DNA of 64,000 bases from Hymenoscyphus infarciens (lineage: Eukaryota > Ascomycota > Leotiomycetes > Helotiales > Helotiaceae). A program made the translations under genes and the position numbers. The notes under the pieces are model-generated. The model was given only the letters and a program-made list of their open reading frames with translations, made no database searches and was not told the DNA's origin. Shown piece by piece: positions 11,376 through 23,599 of the stretch. The stretch spans positions 62,001 through 126,000 of the forward strand of contig LLCB01000109.1 of assembly GCA_001414345.1 (NCBI GenBank), written 5' to 3'. Position 1 is the first letter of the stretch. Each line of letters begins with the position of its first letter.

Positions 11376-14300
11376 TAGAATATACCACCGTACATAGGGG
11401 AGGAAAGAAATGGAGGGGAAAGGGATTTGTTTTCATGGACATAGAAAGGGTAAAGGGCAAACGGTGTTTTGTTTTCAGATCCCTTGAACTACTTGGATTT
11501 TTTTTTTGATGGTGCGAAAAATGGGAATGGCGTCTATACCCCAAGGCTTTGGTGTTCTTTTTTTTTCACTTACGGAGTTTTATAAATCTTCCCGCTCTCA
11601 GCAACAAGGGAGTGGGAATTGAACGCTTTTTTTTGGAATGGTATTTATGGGAGATAGGAGGGTGGATGGACATATTTGCAAAAGACCTCTTGCAAGAAAG
11701 GCATGAATTGAGCGAGATGGAGGCAAGAAAACTCACTCACATAAACGCACGCGATCACACACTACACGATCGAACATACATAACAAAGACACTTTATTGG
11801 TTAATTCTAGTATCTAACTTTCTATATAATTTTCTATAATGAAAATGTCCCTTACGACACACTTCAAATGTATTTACTAGATCTAATTCCTTCCCTGATT
11901 AGGGTGCAACGTATATCTTACTTAGTCCTTTAATTATTCCTCGTTCGTCTCTTACTTTTCTCGCACGCTGATGTTGGCGTGCGCATACTACGCTGACTCT
12001 CACTCACCGACCCCTCTCTCACCACTCCAGTTCCCCTCACTTCTACGCCTCGCCCGCTCATCATTGCGCCCCCAAAAACGTCAGACGCGGTGGAGGGATG
12101 GACTGGAAGGAAGCGGTAAGATGGCGAATTAGGGTCCATCCTCTACCACCCCTTCGCCTCTCCATACGCCGTAAGAAAGCTAAAAATTACAAACTGCATG
12201 AGGATAAGGCTGAGAATGGGATGAAGGTGGATGGAAGTATTGTGTCTTACATGAAAGGGTTTGGAGGATTGATGAGGAAGTTGCGAAGATGTGGAAATAG
12301 TTCGGTGGTAAGATTACGAAGTTGTTTATGTGGTAATAATGGGATTGATATTTGGATAAATTTCAGCTGCCTTGTGGTCTTGTTTGTGCAAAAGTTGGTA
12401 CTTGTAGATTGGGAATGGGATTCGCGTGGAGATTTCTCGCCTCGTTTTCGTGTACTTCGCCTTGAGAAGTGAGAAGTTAAATCCTCCGTCAGTCGATCTG
12501 GTGGATGGAGGGTTAGGTAGGTGGTGATTGATTTACACTATGTGGGATCTGGCAGTACTAGTACCTCCGTACCAGTGCATGACTCCTGCCCAAACACCCA
12601 CGCAGTACTCTATGAATCGAGAATTTTCGCCGCAAATTCTCTCATTCTTCGCAGAGTCTAAGCTGGTACCAACTCTGCCTAGGCGTACACTGGATTTTGC
12701 TATAATTCGATAACTCAGCGTCGTGCCGATCAACGTAACCTGCAACGCGGACCTTTCCAATAAAGGTTCCATCTCGTACATGGCAATCTGTCTCTTACAC
12801 TCTTTGCAAGGTCCATTGTCCATTTAGTTCCGAGGGTGAGAGTGACATCGCGAAGCCGTCCTTTTTTTGCCCAAACTTGGTCTTTGGGGCTTCGATAAAG
12901 AATTTTTCTTTTTTGAAATGTTCTAGCTTTTTTTCCCCCCCACAAATAGTATAAGCATCTAGTACTCTATACCTTTTAAAAGTATAGAACTTTATTTAAT
13001 TAACTTGATTGACCTAAATATTCCGGAAAGGTTTAATTTACGAATTGAAATTACTAAACTCACTGTATAATCGCTAAAGTAAAAGTCGTATACAAAAGAA
13101 AAACCGGAATCGCGAAGTAGAAGTATGACATTTGGTTGTTCTTGATGTGTTTTGCCAAGGTGGGCCCCGAACTTATTGTCAAGGACCGTACGAGCACTTA
13201 AGCGAGACTTCTCCCACCACCTGCATGGTTTCTCGGTTTCGTTGCTGAGGTATCCTGATTGTGATGTTTGAGATGGACTATAGATAGGGGTTTAAAAGGC
13301 TGAAAATCGCTGTGCCTCCGGCCTTCCGAGAGGCTTGGTTTTAGCGAGAAAAAGGAACTTCGAAGGGGTTTATAATGGAGTGCAAGGTACCTTTGAGTAT
13401 GAAAACTGCAGCTAACTAGATATACGGGATGAAAGACCGCAATGAGGATATTCAATAACCAAACCAAGTGACCAGCAAACTCACCACGGAGGGTGAGTGT
13501 GCCGAGATGGTTCAAACAAATCCTATAGAACTATTCAGATTCTCGGAGTAGCACTTTTAGGATTGGAAGTGTGCTCATTTAGAGGCGCCGTACGGAACGA
13601 AAGATCGAATTTGGCTGGCTATTCAGCTATCCACGCTATTAAAGACCCTTATACTGTCAGCCTCCGCGGTGAGTTTTGTTGGTAATGGCAAGGTGGAGAT
13701 GGGCGAATACGACCATGTGAGTTTTGATAGGTCACATTCTCGTTCAACTCATTCATATATCAAATAATACCTCTAACCGTCTAGCTACCTATCGATTCAT
13801 CTTGTAAGACCTTCAAACCCCAGAGTCCATGCTTGCTCTCATGCAGGCCAGGGATTTACGAATTGAGGAAGAAATGAACAATATTGTGAAGCAAATGAGA
13901 GTCTTTCGAACAGCCCACAGAGTCAAAGTCAAGCCATACTTGAGCGTTCCCGCACCAGAGAGATTAATCATGATTGCTGGAAAGAGTGTGCTCGAGAAAG
14001 ATCAGTTTCATGACTACTAGTCAGCAATTGCACCGTTAGACAAGAGGCTTGCTGACAGGATGATGGCAACAAAGTGAAAAGCCATTCCGATGTTGGTGTG
14101 AGCACAAGAGATATCCCATGGACATGGAGAAAAATGAGAAATCGATATTGAGTTCTCGGCTAGGCGGCGATTTGAAAAATTCACTAGATTATAGACTGTT
14201 AGCTGGGTTTAGTTCTCCCATATTTATTGACTATTGACTATGACATTGTTTCTAAAGTTTTTTGCTATTCACAGGCTAGATTTCGTAATCGCTATACTCG

Positions 14301-14440
14301 TCTAAAAGCCGGTTCCGGTTCCGCCAGAGCATGCCCAGATCTCAAAGGTAACTTGCTCGGGATGGCAAGCCCGACAGTCCTCGCCGGATCACCTCTTCTA
14401 ACTCATCTACATTTCATTTTTTTCAACATCCCAAAGAACC
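11376..14440. other. Intergenic region between convergent genes
   Basis: About 3 kb between the DUF7729 gene (+) and the amidase (-). It includes one possible small minus-strand ORF (11930-12139), an AT-rich stretch at about 12950-13110 that may be decayed repeat DNA, and a short ATG ORF of 63 codons at 13829-14020 whose product contains RDLRIEEEMNNIVKQMR but matches no family I know. No RNA gene was recognised. Confidence 0.45.
11930..12139 (-). CDS. Possible small protein of unknown function (69 aa)
   Basis: ATG-initiated frame of 69 codons starting MDPNSPSYRFLPVHPS and ending KSKRRTRNN. It is rich in Ser, Arg and Gly and has a basic C-terminus. The upstream DNA on the coding strand is pyrimidine-rich, as in many fungal leaders. 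No domain, signal peptide or homologue is recognised, and a 124-codon frame runs antisense to part of the region. It could equally be chance. Confidence 0.25.
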   Translation of the reverse strand: MDPNSPSYRFLPVHPSTASDVFGGAMMSGRGVEVRGTGVVREGSVSESQRSMRTPTSACEKSKRRTRNN

Positions 14441-15726
14441 TCATTTCATAGTCAAAACGACATTCGGTCTATGTTTCTTGAAACCATCACGCTCCAACAT
14501 CACAATCCTTCCGGTACCCGGATCCATTACACACCCAAAGTGGCTTGTCTCATTCATAACTGGATAAGATTTTACCCAATTAATCAAAGTTTCTTCCACA
14601 ATACTAGGTTGTATATCTTTCAAAGCTGGCTCTTCATTTTGTTTGTTCTCGTGTTTTGTCTTTACGGCTCCCCATTTCGTTGCTACGCATTCCGCTCGGT
14701 ATTCGCTGTCTTCGATCCAGAAATCAAGTCCCACCGGAGCAGATTTTATAGTTTGAGGCGAAGAGGTGGAGGAGATGTCCTTGTCATGGTTGGTGTGGAC
14801 TATGAATTGTGAGGAGGTGCGGAGTTTGGAGGTGGAGAGATCTCGTTCGATAACTGTGGTCTCTGCTCCCGAACAGAGTATCAGGTAGCAGGGCGAGGAT
14901 TTGATGCCCTCGAGAATTTTGACGGATTGTGATATTTCTGGGATGGGGGCGGTCGCATCGGACGGGAGAAGTGCTAAGCGTAGATGGGAAGCGATCGATG
15001 GACGGAAACCAAGGAGGACGAGCAGTTGGTGGGTACGGAGCGAGATAGCTGAACAGTAATGAACAGGTCTGAAGTTGAGAGATATTGAAAGATCTTGTCT
15101 GAATAGAAATGTATTAGTACTTGCTTTTCAATTTGTTGTAGGGAAAAAACAGCTTACCTGACTCCTGTCAATACACCAACAAACCCGGCATAAGTAATCG
15201 ACCTCGCAATCACTCTTTCTGGCTCACTGGATTTTGACCTTATGAACTCAAGAGTGACAAGCAAATTCTTTAATCCATCCATCCCCCAATCTAAAGTTCG
15301 AAAATGCATCATGGTCGGGATTTGGATTTCCTCCTCTCCATTTTTGCCCTTCCTCTTCTTCCCCCGCACCAATACCCCACCACTCGTGCACCCCAGAAGA
15401 CTGTCTAATAAAACATTCAAAGCAACAACAATAAACATATCCACACCAGAAACCTTTGCAATACCCTTCATCTCCTCAGTCTCTTCATCTGAAAAAACAC
15501 GCCTGAGGAAAACTGAAGCTAAAAACTTGATGAATCGTCGGAGGTAAGAGAATGGTATCGACCAAGAGAGGATACGATCGAAAAGGGGTACAAGATCACG
15601 CATTCGACCACCGAAATCGGTGGATAATTGGGTGTAACGTTCTTGAGGGGGGAGGGAAAGGTCGATGCGGTAGGTTGGGATTGGCCCCCTCGGGATGGGA
15701 GTCCACGATTCGATATCGAGATCCAT
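14441..15726 (-). CDS. Acid ceramidase / N-acylethanolamine amidase-like hydrolase
   Basis: Member of the Ntn-hydrolase acid ceramidase/NAAA group, which cleaves the amide bond of ceramides or N-acylethanolamines. Two exons, 15158-15726 and 14441-15098, joined in phase (GVR-QDLSISLNFRPVHYC), give 408 aa. The family motif CTS occurs in LLGCTSGGVLV, making Cys113 the candidate N-terminal nucleophile exposed by self-cleavage. Downstream MMHFRTLDWGMD matches the conserved NxDW/RxLDW region. The DNA also encodes an ERDLS...VHTNHD segment that fits the later family core. Start chosen at MDLDIESW because the open frame upstream offers only a TTG. There is no evident signal peptide, unlike the lysosomal animal enzymes, suggesting a cytosolic enzyme. 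Substrate is unknown. Confidence 0.88.
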
Positions 15727-16381
15727 TTTTGAGATGAGATGAGAGACGAAGTGAGTGACGGGTGTACTTACCAAGGCAAAGAGAGGCGAAGTCTCAGCAA
15801 CTTAAAGACCTATTTTAGGCAGCACCGACGCTAGTGATTAAGGTCAAACAAGCCAGATCTCATTTATAGAAAAATTTGACAACATTTTGCCATCGATAAG
15901 TGTGACATGAAAACTTATATACTAGGGATCGTTTAAATGCTTGAATCAACTTCTTCTCGTGGGCTCCAGGGGCTTTCAGGTAAGAGGAAGCTTGATATTG
16001 AGCTGTGATTGGCCAAAAAATACTCTTGGCAGAACCGTCTGTCTGATTTGCCCTCTTGGTCGTCATTGCCTTGATGATGGTGTTGCTTGTATCGAGCTTG
16101 CATTGGCAAGGCGGCAGTGCCAACTGATTCGTATAGAGCCATTAGCAGTTGTAGATTGTTCTGAATTATTGAAAGCAATTCCGTCAGGATAACGGCTGTG
16201 TTAGAAAGATTATGTGCTTCACTATATTCTCAAGATGCAGACTTCAAGCTACATCAGTAACGAGCCCATTTTCACTAATTTAGGTGAGATTTCATGCGTT
16301 TATTCCCATTTCAGATGGAAAAATTCTCAGCTGACGGGTTCCAGTATTGGCTCTAGTTGATAACCTTAAATTGCGAGTTTT

Positions 16382-16397
16382 GGGGGGGGGGGGGGGG
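16382..16397. repeat. Poly-G tract of 16
   Basis: An uninterrupted run of 16 G residues on the + strand. Homopolymers this long are prone to sequencing and assembly error, so the exact length is uncertain. Confidence 0.8.
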
Positions 16398-18589
16398 TAC
16401 TGAGGTTTTCTCTTATATGGTTGGATTACATTCGACACAGTGATCATTACAACACTATCTGCGGTAAATATTTTTCATCCAGATAGCGATGTTTTCTACT
16501 GCATGGAAGTTCTATTCAGAGCTACTCATCAAGCCATCACGGCGCACCCACGCCACATTTGCTTCAAAATTAGATATTGAGCTGTTAAGGAGTTTTCATA
16601 TTATTTTATAGTGCATGCGGTGAAGCGAACTTACCATTTGACCTAGAAACTTGACAACAGCAAATCCCATCTACAAAACTCCCACTCAACTGTCTACATA
16701 ACCTCTAATTTTAAAAGGTTAAAAGATGATTACGTGAAAAACCAGAAAACGCCATCATCCCAAACCTCCTTGGAACAACCGCATGTTCCAATTCAAGTCT
16801 CTTTGCTCAAGCAACTTTCAAACAAGATACTTCAGACAAGACTTGAACTCACACTTCCCCGTCTCATATTCCTATCAGTACCAATAACACCTAGTATTCC
16901 TTTCCCCACCCCTCCCCCCAAAACTAAACAAAACAAGAAAAGTTGCTAAGAATCAAAAATATCACAGATAAAACCAATTCGAGCTCCCTGGATATCCCCC
17001 CTGCCATTGAGGCGTCTGGTATGAGAATTGTGACACTCGTGTGAGCGAGAAATATTCCGACTAAGTCTCTTTGTAACAGCTGGACTACTTTGGGTCGGGT
17101 AATTTTGGGTTTTGAATGAAGAGAATAAGAAACCACAGTACCCCCATTTCCGATAGTACGCTATTCCTGTAAATAATAGCCATTCAGATCGCCAACCAAT
17201 TGAAGTCTTAAATCGACTAACTTCTCAAGGTTCCTAGTAAATGGTCTTCCCCTCCCCCCCACTTGAATAAGGCAATGAACAAGGCAACTCTTCCTCGGGA
17301 GTGTCGAATAAAAAGGTGACTTTTGGGCGCAAAAGTATATTTTTAAATTTGTACAACTTCTGTAGTAACTCCACTATCAAAGGTAAAGAAAACATTACAA
17401 GAAAGTTTAATACCTCTTTTTCACTGCCAAACCACTTGAACAAGATTGCAACCTTATCGTGGATATTGTAGTCCCTAGAGCATAAATCATTGTGAGAAAC
17501 AATCCAACCTTGTAGCTATTTCACTCCATGTTCTCTAACACCTACCAAAGTAGTTCGACTTTACTCTATGCCATCGCATAGTACTATACTTATGTTTCAT
17601 TCGAACCATGCAGTTTATTTGAATTGCATGCCGTCATTCCTTCTCTCACTGTCGTTTTCTCGTCTACTGCCAAGACTAAATCCAGCTGCTAGGCAATAGT
17701 CCCCCGTTTGTCAATGAAACAACGATGTTTTGTAGGAAGACAGGTTATGTATTACAACATTTTCGTAGAGCCTGTTTGCTTGGTCTTAGCTATGTAGAAT
17801 ATCATCGTTGAAATGGGGTGGGGCAGGGACAAACAAGCTGGGAAGGCGTGGGTGTTTGAGAGTGTTGATATATAGGAGCTTGGCGATATATGAGACTGGT
17901 TTAGGTCAAAGTCAAGGGGATTTGCATTCAATGATAAAATGTAAACGCGCCAAGAATGTAACTACTCCAATTTTTTATTTCGTTCCGCATTACCAGCGAA
18001 CGCTTTCGGCTTGGGTAAAAAGTTATTCATTGGAAAAACCCTCTAGTTTGAATTCTAAATCTCTCCTAATATTGTTTCTGCTATGTGGAAGTACGAGGAG
18101 ACATAAGTAAATAGTACAATACAAGGTGTGAAGAGAGCTTCAAGAGGGAGTCTCAGAAGGCTAACTAGAGGTACTTTTAGCCGAGCCGAAAGCCAGGAAG
18201 GTGTGATCACGATGTTTTCAGGAAACTTACGAGAAAGATTGACAAACAGGAGAGAGAGGCCCTTTAAAAAAGCCTCACAGATGTGTTACATAGCATACCT
18301 AATTGCATGTTTCTGAACCAGGATTTCCATAGGGGCAAGATCCCTCAAATGGCCTGTGTTGCATACCTCAAAGCAGTAAGTTACACATGGGTGTGAGGTG
18401 ACGGGTTCCGTAGAATCTGGTTTTTGTATAGATGAATTAATGGCGTTCTACTTGTACTTTCGACAGCACTAACAGCTCGATACCGGCTGCATTACAAAAA
18501 CGCGGTCGCTGTACAGACATCCCTGTACAGAAGAGAAAGAGGTTATACTCCGGGATACGTTGAACAACTGGAGGTCCCCAGTATAAAAT

Positions 18590-18915
18590 TGGTTATTTAA
18601 ATTACTTGCTGAGGATGACTTGCCCACATCTCCAGGCCTCATAAACTCCCATTCTTTAAGGTATGTTCCCCCGCGACCTTTAAGTTCTTTTCAACTGTGA
18701 AAACTCTCCCATCCAGAGTCTCGAGCCTTGATGCAGAATCGCAGAAGAAACTCATTGTTGTTGACTATAGTGGAGGAAAGATGTTCCTTGAAAAGCGTTT
18801 ATATTGGGGTCAACGATTGGAAGTTCTTCTGCTGGACCTTTTCGCTTATATCGCTGAAGAAGGTACTGGCGGACGGAATTTTGGGCCGCCCAAAGAGAGG
18901 CTACCTACGTGCTAG
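18590..18915 (+). pseudogene. Possible relic of a spliced gene (two exons)
   Basis: An open stretch from 18590 (WLFKLLAEDDLPTSPGLI...) meets a good donor gtatgt at 18661 and a catccag acceptor ending at 18716. Splicing keeps the frame into RVSSLDAESQKKLIVVDY...LYWGQRLEVLLLDLFAYIAEE and ends at a stop at 18913-18915. The join gives about 90 residues with protein-like composition, but an in-frame stop just before 18587 leaves no start codon. I do not recognise the family. It may be a fragment of a larger dead gene or a coincidence. Confidence 0.25.
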
Positions 18916-19166
18916 TATCATTATAAAAACATAAAAAAAAACTAGACTACCTTATAGTAATACATTACTCTTTCTCACATAGTCACTTTTAGCACTAATA
19001 TATGAAGAGTTTATTCGTAAAAACAACGCAATCCCATTTCCAAAATGTTCATAAGCTCTATAAATATATAATTCTCTTTCTAATCGGACTTCTTTAATTT
19101 CAACAAAAAAAAAAACCTATATTAACAAAGATCCAAAATTCCCCACCGTACCAAAGAAAAAAAAGC

Positions 19167-19190
19167 CTTTCTTTCTTTCTTTCTTTCTTT
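19167..19190. repeat. (CTTT)n microsatellite
   Basis: Six perfect copies of CTTT, directly after an A-rich stretch. Confidence 0.85.
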
Positions 19191-19380
19191 CCTTCGATAA
19201 CCCTCGTATTCTAACTATCTCAGCAGCACTTGTCTTTCAAATACTATCCATCTATTCAGATGGAAGACGAACCAACCACTAGAACATCAACAGTGAAACT
19301 AACACCAAGCATCTACGTCTTATCATAACACCCCCAACGAACTTTTACTTCAAAGGGCGAGCGAGTATTTGATTTTCAAC

Positions 19381-19432
19381 ACCATCACTTCTTTTAACAC
19401 CGTCACTTCTTTTAACACCGTCACTTCTTTCT
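19381..19432. repeat. 18-bp tandem repeat, about three copies
   Basis: Unit accgtcacttcttttaac repeats almost three times. The first copy differs at one base (accatc) and the last is truncated. It lies in non-coding DNA. Confidence 0.8.
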
Positions 19433-20312
19433 GTCAAAAGATTTTCATTCAGAGAAAAAGCACATGCTTTCTTTCAGTTATGCTTTTGTAGGGAAATTTA
19501 AAGCTTGGTGTGGTGGCTTTCCACTACCCTGGGCCTGAACCTAGTCACTTTCTAGCTAGCAAAACGGGGCATGGTATTCTGGGCACAGACAGTCAGGTCA
19601 ATTCACCGTAAAAGTATATTACCCCTGTTTGGGATTTTTTACAGTTATAATAAACTTTTGTCACCAAAATGATGGTTTCAAGTGAGTTTGGCTCATCTAT
19701 CCTTTTTAGGGTGAATTAAGAGAACAGTCTGTATAGTTGTCGTCTTAGATACATGTTCAGCCGAGAGGGGTATCCAGGATCAATTTATAGTTTCATTTCA
19801 GGGTGGTATGTGAGCAATATATATCCCTTTAAGCGCGAGACAAAAAGAAATGGCAAGGAAATTAATTGGATTATGGAAAGGTGCTATCTTCCTTATTCAC
19901 ACGTCACCTTGTCTTCTGTACTCCGTTTGCATCCAGGCAGCATAGTTGAATAATTGTTTCAAGTGCACGTGTCAGCGTGGCTCGGGCAAACTAAACGCCA
20001 CCTTGAAATATCTCAGAGTTGAGGTGAAACCAGCCATCCCAACCAGTAAGCCAGAGAGAGAACAGCAGCCAAAGAGTCCATAATAATCATAGTGAGAAAG
20101 CTCCCAGCTCATCTCAGCCCGTACCATCCCATGCTCAAAAGACCAGACGCCAATTTGCAACCCATAACACACGTAGCATGCGTATCCCGACCCAACCAGT
20201 TATCCCCAGTAAAATAAATTAAAAGAGAACCAATGCACTTTTCCATTTTCTCTTTCCCCTTGTGACTTCCCATACCCATAACTCCCAAACTCAAAAGTAA
20301 TAAATCAACACC

Positions 20313-21026
20313 TCACTCGTGTCTCCGACTCCTGGATTGAGTCCTCTGTCGTCTTCTCGGTCTTGGAGTTCCCTTCTCCTCCCGACTCCGGCTTCGACTA
20401 GGACTCTGATTCCTCCTCTTCTTCTTGATCCTCCTTGGATTTTCAATACTATTTCCCGAGGAGAGAGGATATTGGAAAGGGCGAGAGGTGGCTGGTTGGT
20501 GTTTGGTCTTCTTCTTCGTAACCTTGGAAGAAGATTTTGGGCTGAAAGATTCTCCCAGAATTTCACCTTCAAAGTCTAAGCCTGAATCTAAATCGGACTC
20601 AGAATCGGACTGGTCTTTCGAATTGGCCACGGCTACAAGACCATCGGCGAGTTTCTTCATATGTGGAAGCATGGCGGCACGACGAGCGGGTCTTTGAGCT
20701 GTATGTTTATGTACTGCGGCGAGGACGGCTACTCCTGCTGCGAAGCCGGCTACTCCTGCTGCGATGCCGGCCATTTTCATGGTTGTCTCGTCGAGTTCTT
20801 CTTCCTCTTCTTCCGAATCCGAGGTCTCGTTCTCGGTATCGTAGACAGCACCTCTCTCCAAGATACTGAGACTTCGATGACGAGCTCGACCGCGGAGAGT
20901 GGACATTTGTTTGGAGGCTAATTGGAATCCGGCACTGCTGCGACGACGCTTGCGACCTCGTGGTGGTTCTTGTTCGTCAACATCTGGGTTACCAGGGCGG
21001 TAGGGTGAAGCTGTTCGCGGAGCCAT
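20313..21026 (-). CDS. Hypothetical basic protein with a Gly/Ala hydrophobic segment
   Basis: Single-exon frame of 237 aa. ATG at 21026 (MAPRTASPYRPG) was chosen because the upstream extension has no ATG. Order: basic N-terminus with KRRRSS (about 26-31); acidic run SDSEEEEEELDE (69-80); a 20-residue hydrophobic stretch rich in Gly and Ala (MAGIAAGVAGFAAGVAVLAA, about 85-104); an acidic Ser/Asp segment (SDSESDLDSGLDFEGE); and an Arg/Ser-rich tail (SPSRSRSRE to SRSRRHE). The hydrophobic segment could be one membrane helix with flanking disordered charged tails. The SR-like tail could also bind RNA. No family is recognised. It is head-to-head with AIM41. Confidence 0.7.
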   Translation of the reverse strand: MAPRTASPYRPGNPDVDEQEPPRGRKRRRSSAGFQLASKQMSTLRGRARHRSLSILERGAVYDTENETSDSEEEEEELDETTMKMAGIAAGVAGFAAGVAVLAAVHKHTAQRPARRAAMLPHMKKLADGLVAVANSKDQSDSESDLDSGLDFEGEILGESFSPKSSSKVTKKKTKHQPATSRPFQYPLSSGNSIENPRRIKKKRRNQSPSRSRSREEKGTPRPRRRQRTQSRSRRHE

Positions 21027-21995
21027 TTTGCGTGGCTGGGGTGGTGATTTACTTTGAGTGCGGCTTGTGGAAGTCGTGGAACTTGAAAAGCGGATAGAAT
21101 TTGTTGGGATGGAGGACGAAGGAGTCAATTCTGTTGGTGATCAGATGAGAAAGCTCGAGGTGTTGCGTATTACCAACAGGCAACTCTTCAAAAAGATGAG
21201 GACGCGTGGAGAAGCAAGACAAGTCAGGAGACTCGAAAGAAATCAACAATAGAATATTACAAAGCCAAGCGAAGAATTGGGTAAACGGAAGCTTCTGCTT
21301 CTCGTCCCAAGTGGGAAATGCAGTGATTTATAAACCCCCCAAGCACAGTCAATAGTGATGTGGGACGAAGAATGAACAGGACATGACGACATTCAAGACC
21401 GGCAAGACCAGCAAGACCAGCACTAAGCGATCAAAGTGAAGATCCACAGCTGTACAAGTACCTATGTACAACGAAGCAAAAGATCCACAGCTGTACAAGT
21501 ACAACGAAGCTAAAGTCAGACAAGGCAGTTGCTTGCTCATCTCATCTCGGCAGGAACGGGGGAACTGGCGATGGCTTACGAGGAACAATCAACCAATGAG
21601 AAGTAGGTAAGACTAATAAGACATACCGTTCATCAACGCCCCTTCCTTCTCTGAATTCTCAATGACATGTCGCGGTCAAAGAGATAAGGTAAGAGATGGA
21701 TAGAATTGGAGGGGGAAAGAGCGTTTTATGTCTGTAGTAGGTAGTAGGTGGTAGTCCTTTCCGTCCCCTGGTCGCAATTTAGAGTTTGGACCCCTGTTTG
21801 AGCAAGCGGGGGAGACCAACATGGATCTTTTCTTGGCGTCAAACAGACAGCTGAAGCTCCCTGCTCTCACCGGTGCCTGCTCTCGCAACGAAATACCCGT
21901 ACTCAATTCCAAACATCACAAAAGCTTCAATTGACCCCTCACCCCTTCTCGTCTCCACCTCTCCTGCTTACCTTATCAATCACACTACCGCAAGA
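21027..21995. promoter_or_regulatory. Divergent intergenic region before AIM41
   Basis: About 970 bp between two divergent start codons, so it should contain both promoters. It holds a tandem duplication at 21440-21514. No TATA box stands out. Sequence just before AIM41 is pyrimidine-rich (cccctcaccccttctcgtc), typical of fungal core promoters. Confidence 0.5.
21440..21514. repeat. Tandem duplication of about 40 bp
   Basis: The sequence agatccacagctgtacaagt followed by acaacgaagc is present twice, at 21440-21480 and 21481-21514. The first copy carries a few extra bases (acctatgt) in the middle. Confidence 0.8.
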
Positions 21996-22685
21996 ATGAA
22001 TACACGACAGATTTGGACTCGAGCCTCGAGACTGTCACTTACACGCAGCTATGCAACGAGTACGCCAACCACACCTCCTATGCTCCTCAAACTCCGGTAT
22101 GAATCTCCTCCTTCCTCCTTCAACCCCTCGCTCCTTCCCCTTCACTCTCAACACCCACCTCAATGGACACACCCCTCCTTCCCCCGCAATAGGTAACCGG
22201 TAACCCTCTACCCAAAACTAACCCCCTCCCGCAGAACCGACCTAAAAACAGCCATGCGCGCAAAAGACACCCCCCGCCTAACCGTCCTCCGCGCCCTCCT
22301 AGCAAGCACCCTCAACGCCTCCAAAACCTCGTCACCAATCACCACCGACCTCGCCCTGCGCTCCCTAATCCTCAAACAACTCTCCTCCTCCAAGGCCGCC
22401 GTGGACGATTTCCAGAAAGCGAATCGGGCAGATCTGATAGAGAAGGAGGAGAGTCAGATCAAGATACTGGAAGAGTATTCCGGGGGTGTCGAGATGATGC
22501 CCGAGAGTGAGGTGAGGGAGGTGGTGAGGAGCTTGGTTGGGAAAATGAAGGCGGAGAAGGAGGGGGGCAAATTGAGTGTGGGCGATGTTTCGAGGAGGGT
22601 TTTTGATAAGGAGGTGCTGGGGGAGAGGAATGTTGAGAGGGGCGAGGTTGCGAGGATCGTGAGGGAGGTTTTGGCTGAGGAATAA
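21996..22685 (+). CDS. AIM41: AIM41-like mitochondrial GatB/YqeY domain protein
   Basis: Two exons, 21996-22096 and 22235-22685, join as LLKL-R-TDLKTAMR and give 183 aa, close to yeast Aim41 (185 aa). The N-terminus (MNTRQIWTRASRLSLTRSYATS) is Arg/Ser-rich with an RSYA site and looks like a mitochondrial presequence. The rest matches the YqeY pattern: LKTAMRAKDTPRLTVLRALL, then a helical region with EESQIKILEEY and the C-terminal EVREVVRSLVG block. YqeY domains are related to the tail of GatB, the amidotransferase subunit that acts on mischarged tRNA, but Aim41's own biochemical role is not established. Confidence 0.9.
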
Positions 22686-23599
22686 GTAGTACGAAAGGGA
22701 GGGTGTTGTCAGGTGGTGTAAGAATAAGGGGTATCATACAGGTGTATTATATATATATACAAGACAGCATTTGCACAGCGATGGTGTTGGTTGGGATCGG
22801 AAAAATCTCCATTCAAATAAAAGTCAGTTGTAGCATTATAGCAAGTCTGGGAATGACCCACACTAAATTACTTGGGATCATTCGAGTGGTAGAAAATGCG
22901 GGGAAGCATTGCGGCAATCGTTTTCGACTGCGTCTCGTTTGTCCCAGGACTAGTTCACGTCCCGAGACAAAAGGTTACAGTTACACCAAACAATTCTCGT
23001 TGATTCAACTTGGTAGCCTAATGTTAGTACGGACAAGGTCAAAGGTCTATGGCAGTCTAGTGTAAATATTATCTCATATTCAGGATGGAGATCAACTTTC
23101 TAGACTCGAGGAGAATGCACCATCAAAGCCTCCATTGAACCAAATCCATCAAGGATATTTGCTAGCTTGATAGCTCCTCTTGGGCTTTTCGGTTCTGCCA
23201 GCTTGCTTGTGGCTGGCCTCACTATCTGACGGTTTCTATACAGCCCTTTAAATGTCATTCAATTTATTCAAGTCACATGTATCAAAAGGATTGTTCTAGA
23301 TTTTTTTTCTTTCAATTCTCACGCAGCTACATACATGAAGACCGAAATCTCGACTTGCTTGACAAAAAAAGAAAGGAACAGGTGAAAAAAATGATCACGT
23401 TCAACGGGAAGAGTTTGACTTTGCTTTTTGTCGTCCCATCAATTTACCCACTTCAAGAGTTGGGACGTCAGGGACGTGAATTTTTTCATGATATCGTGAT
23501 TCGGGTGTATGCAAGAGCTGCTGATAATCTTTTTCAAAGGTAGACGCGCAAAGCATACATGGCGAGGAGGAAATCTATCAACCAAGATAGCACACGCAT
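22686..23599. other. Intergenic region between convergent genes
   Basis: About 900 bp between AIM41 (+) and eEF2 (-). It must hold both 3' ends. A short TA microsatellite lies near 22745-22760. No gene is seen. Confidence 0.5.

Larger units (their letters stand above)
15727..20312. other. Long gene-poor region
   Basis: About 4.6 kb between the amidase start (-) and the end of the next minus-strand gene. It holds a 16-base G run (16382-16397), a possible two-exon gene relic (18590-18915), AT-rich sequence (about 18930-19140), a CTTT microsatellite (19167-19190) and an 18-bp tandem repeat (19381-19432). Remaining short ORFs have no recognisable product. Parts may be decayed mobile DNA, but no transposase was identified. 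Confidence 0.5.

Noticed and set aside
15727..15774. Extended N-terminus MVSTPVTHF of the amidase
   Set aside because: The apparent start is TTG and is immediately followed by gtaagt, so the in-frame extension is more likely leader or intron sequence.
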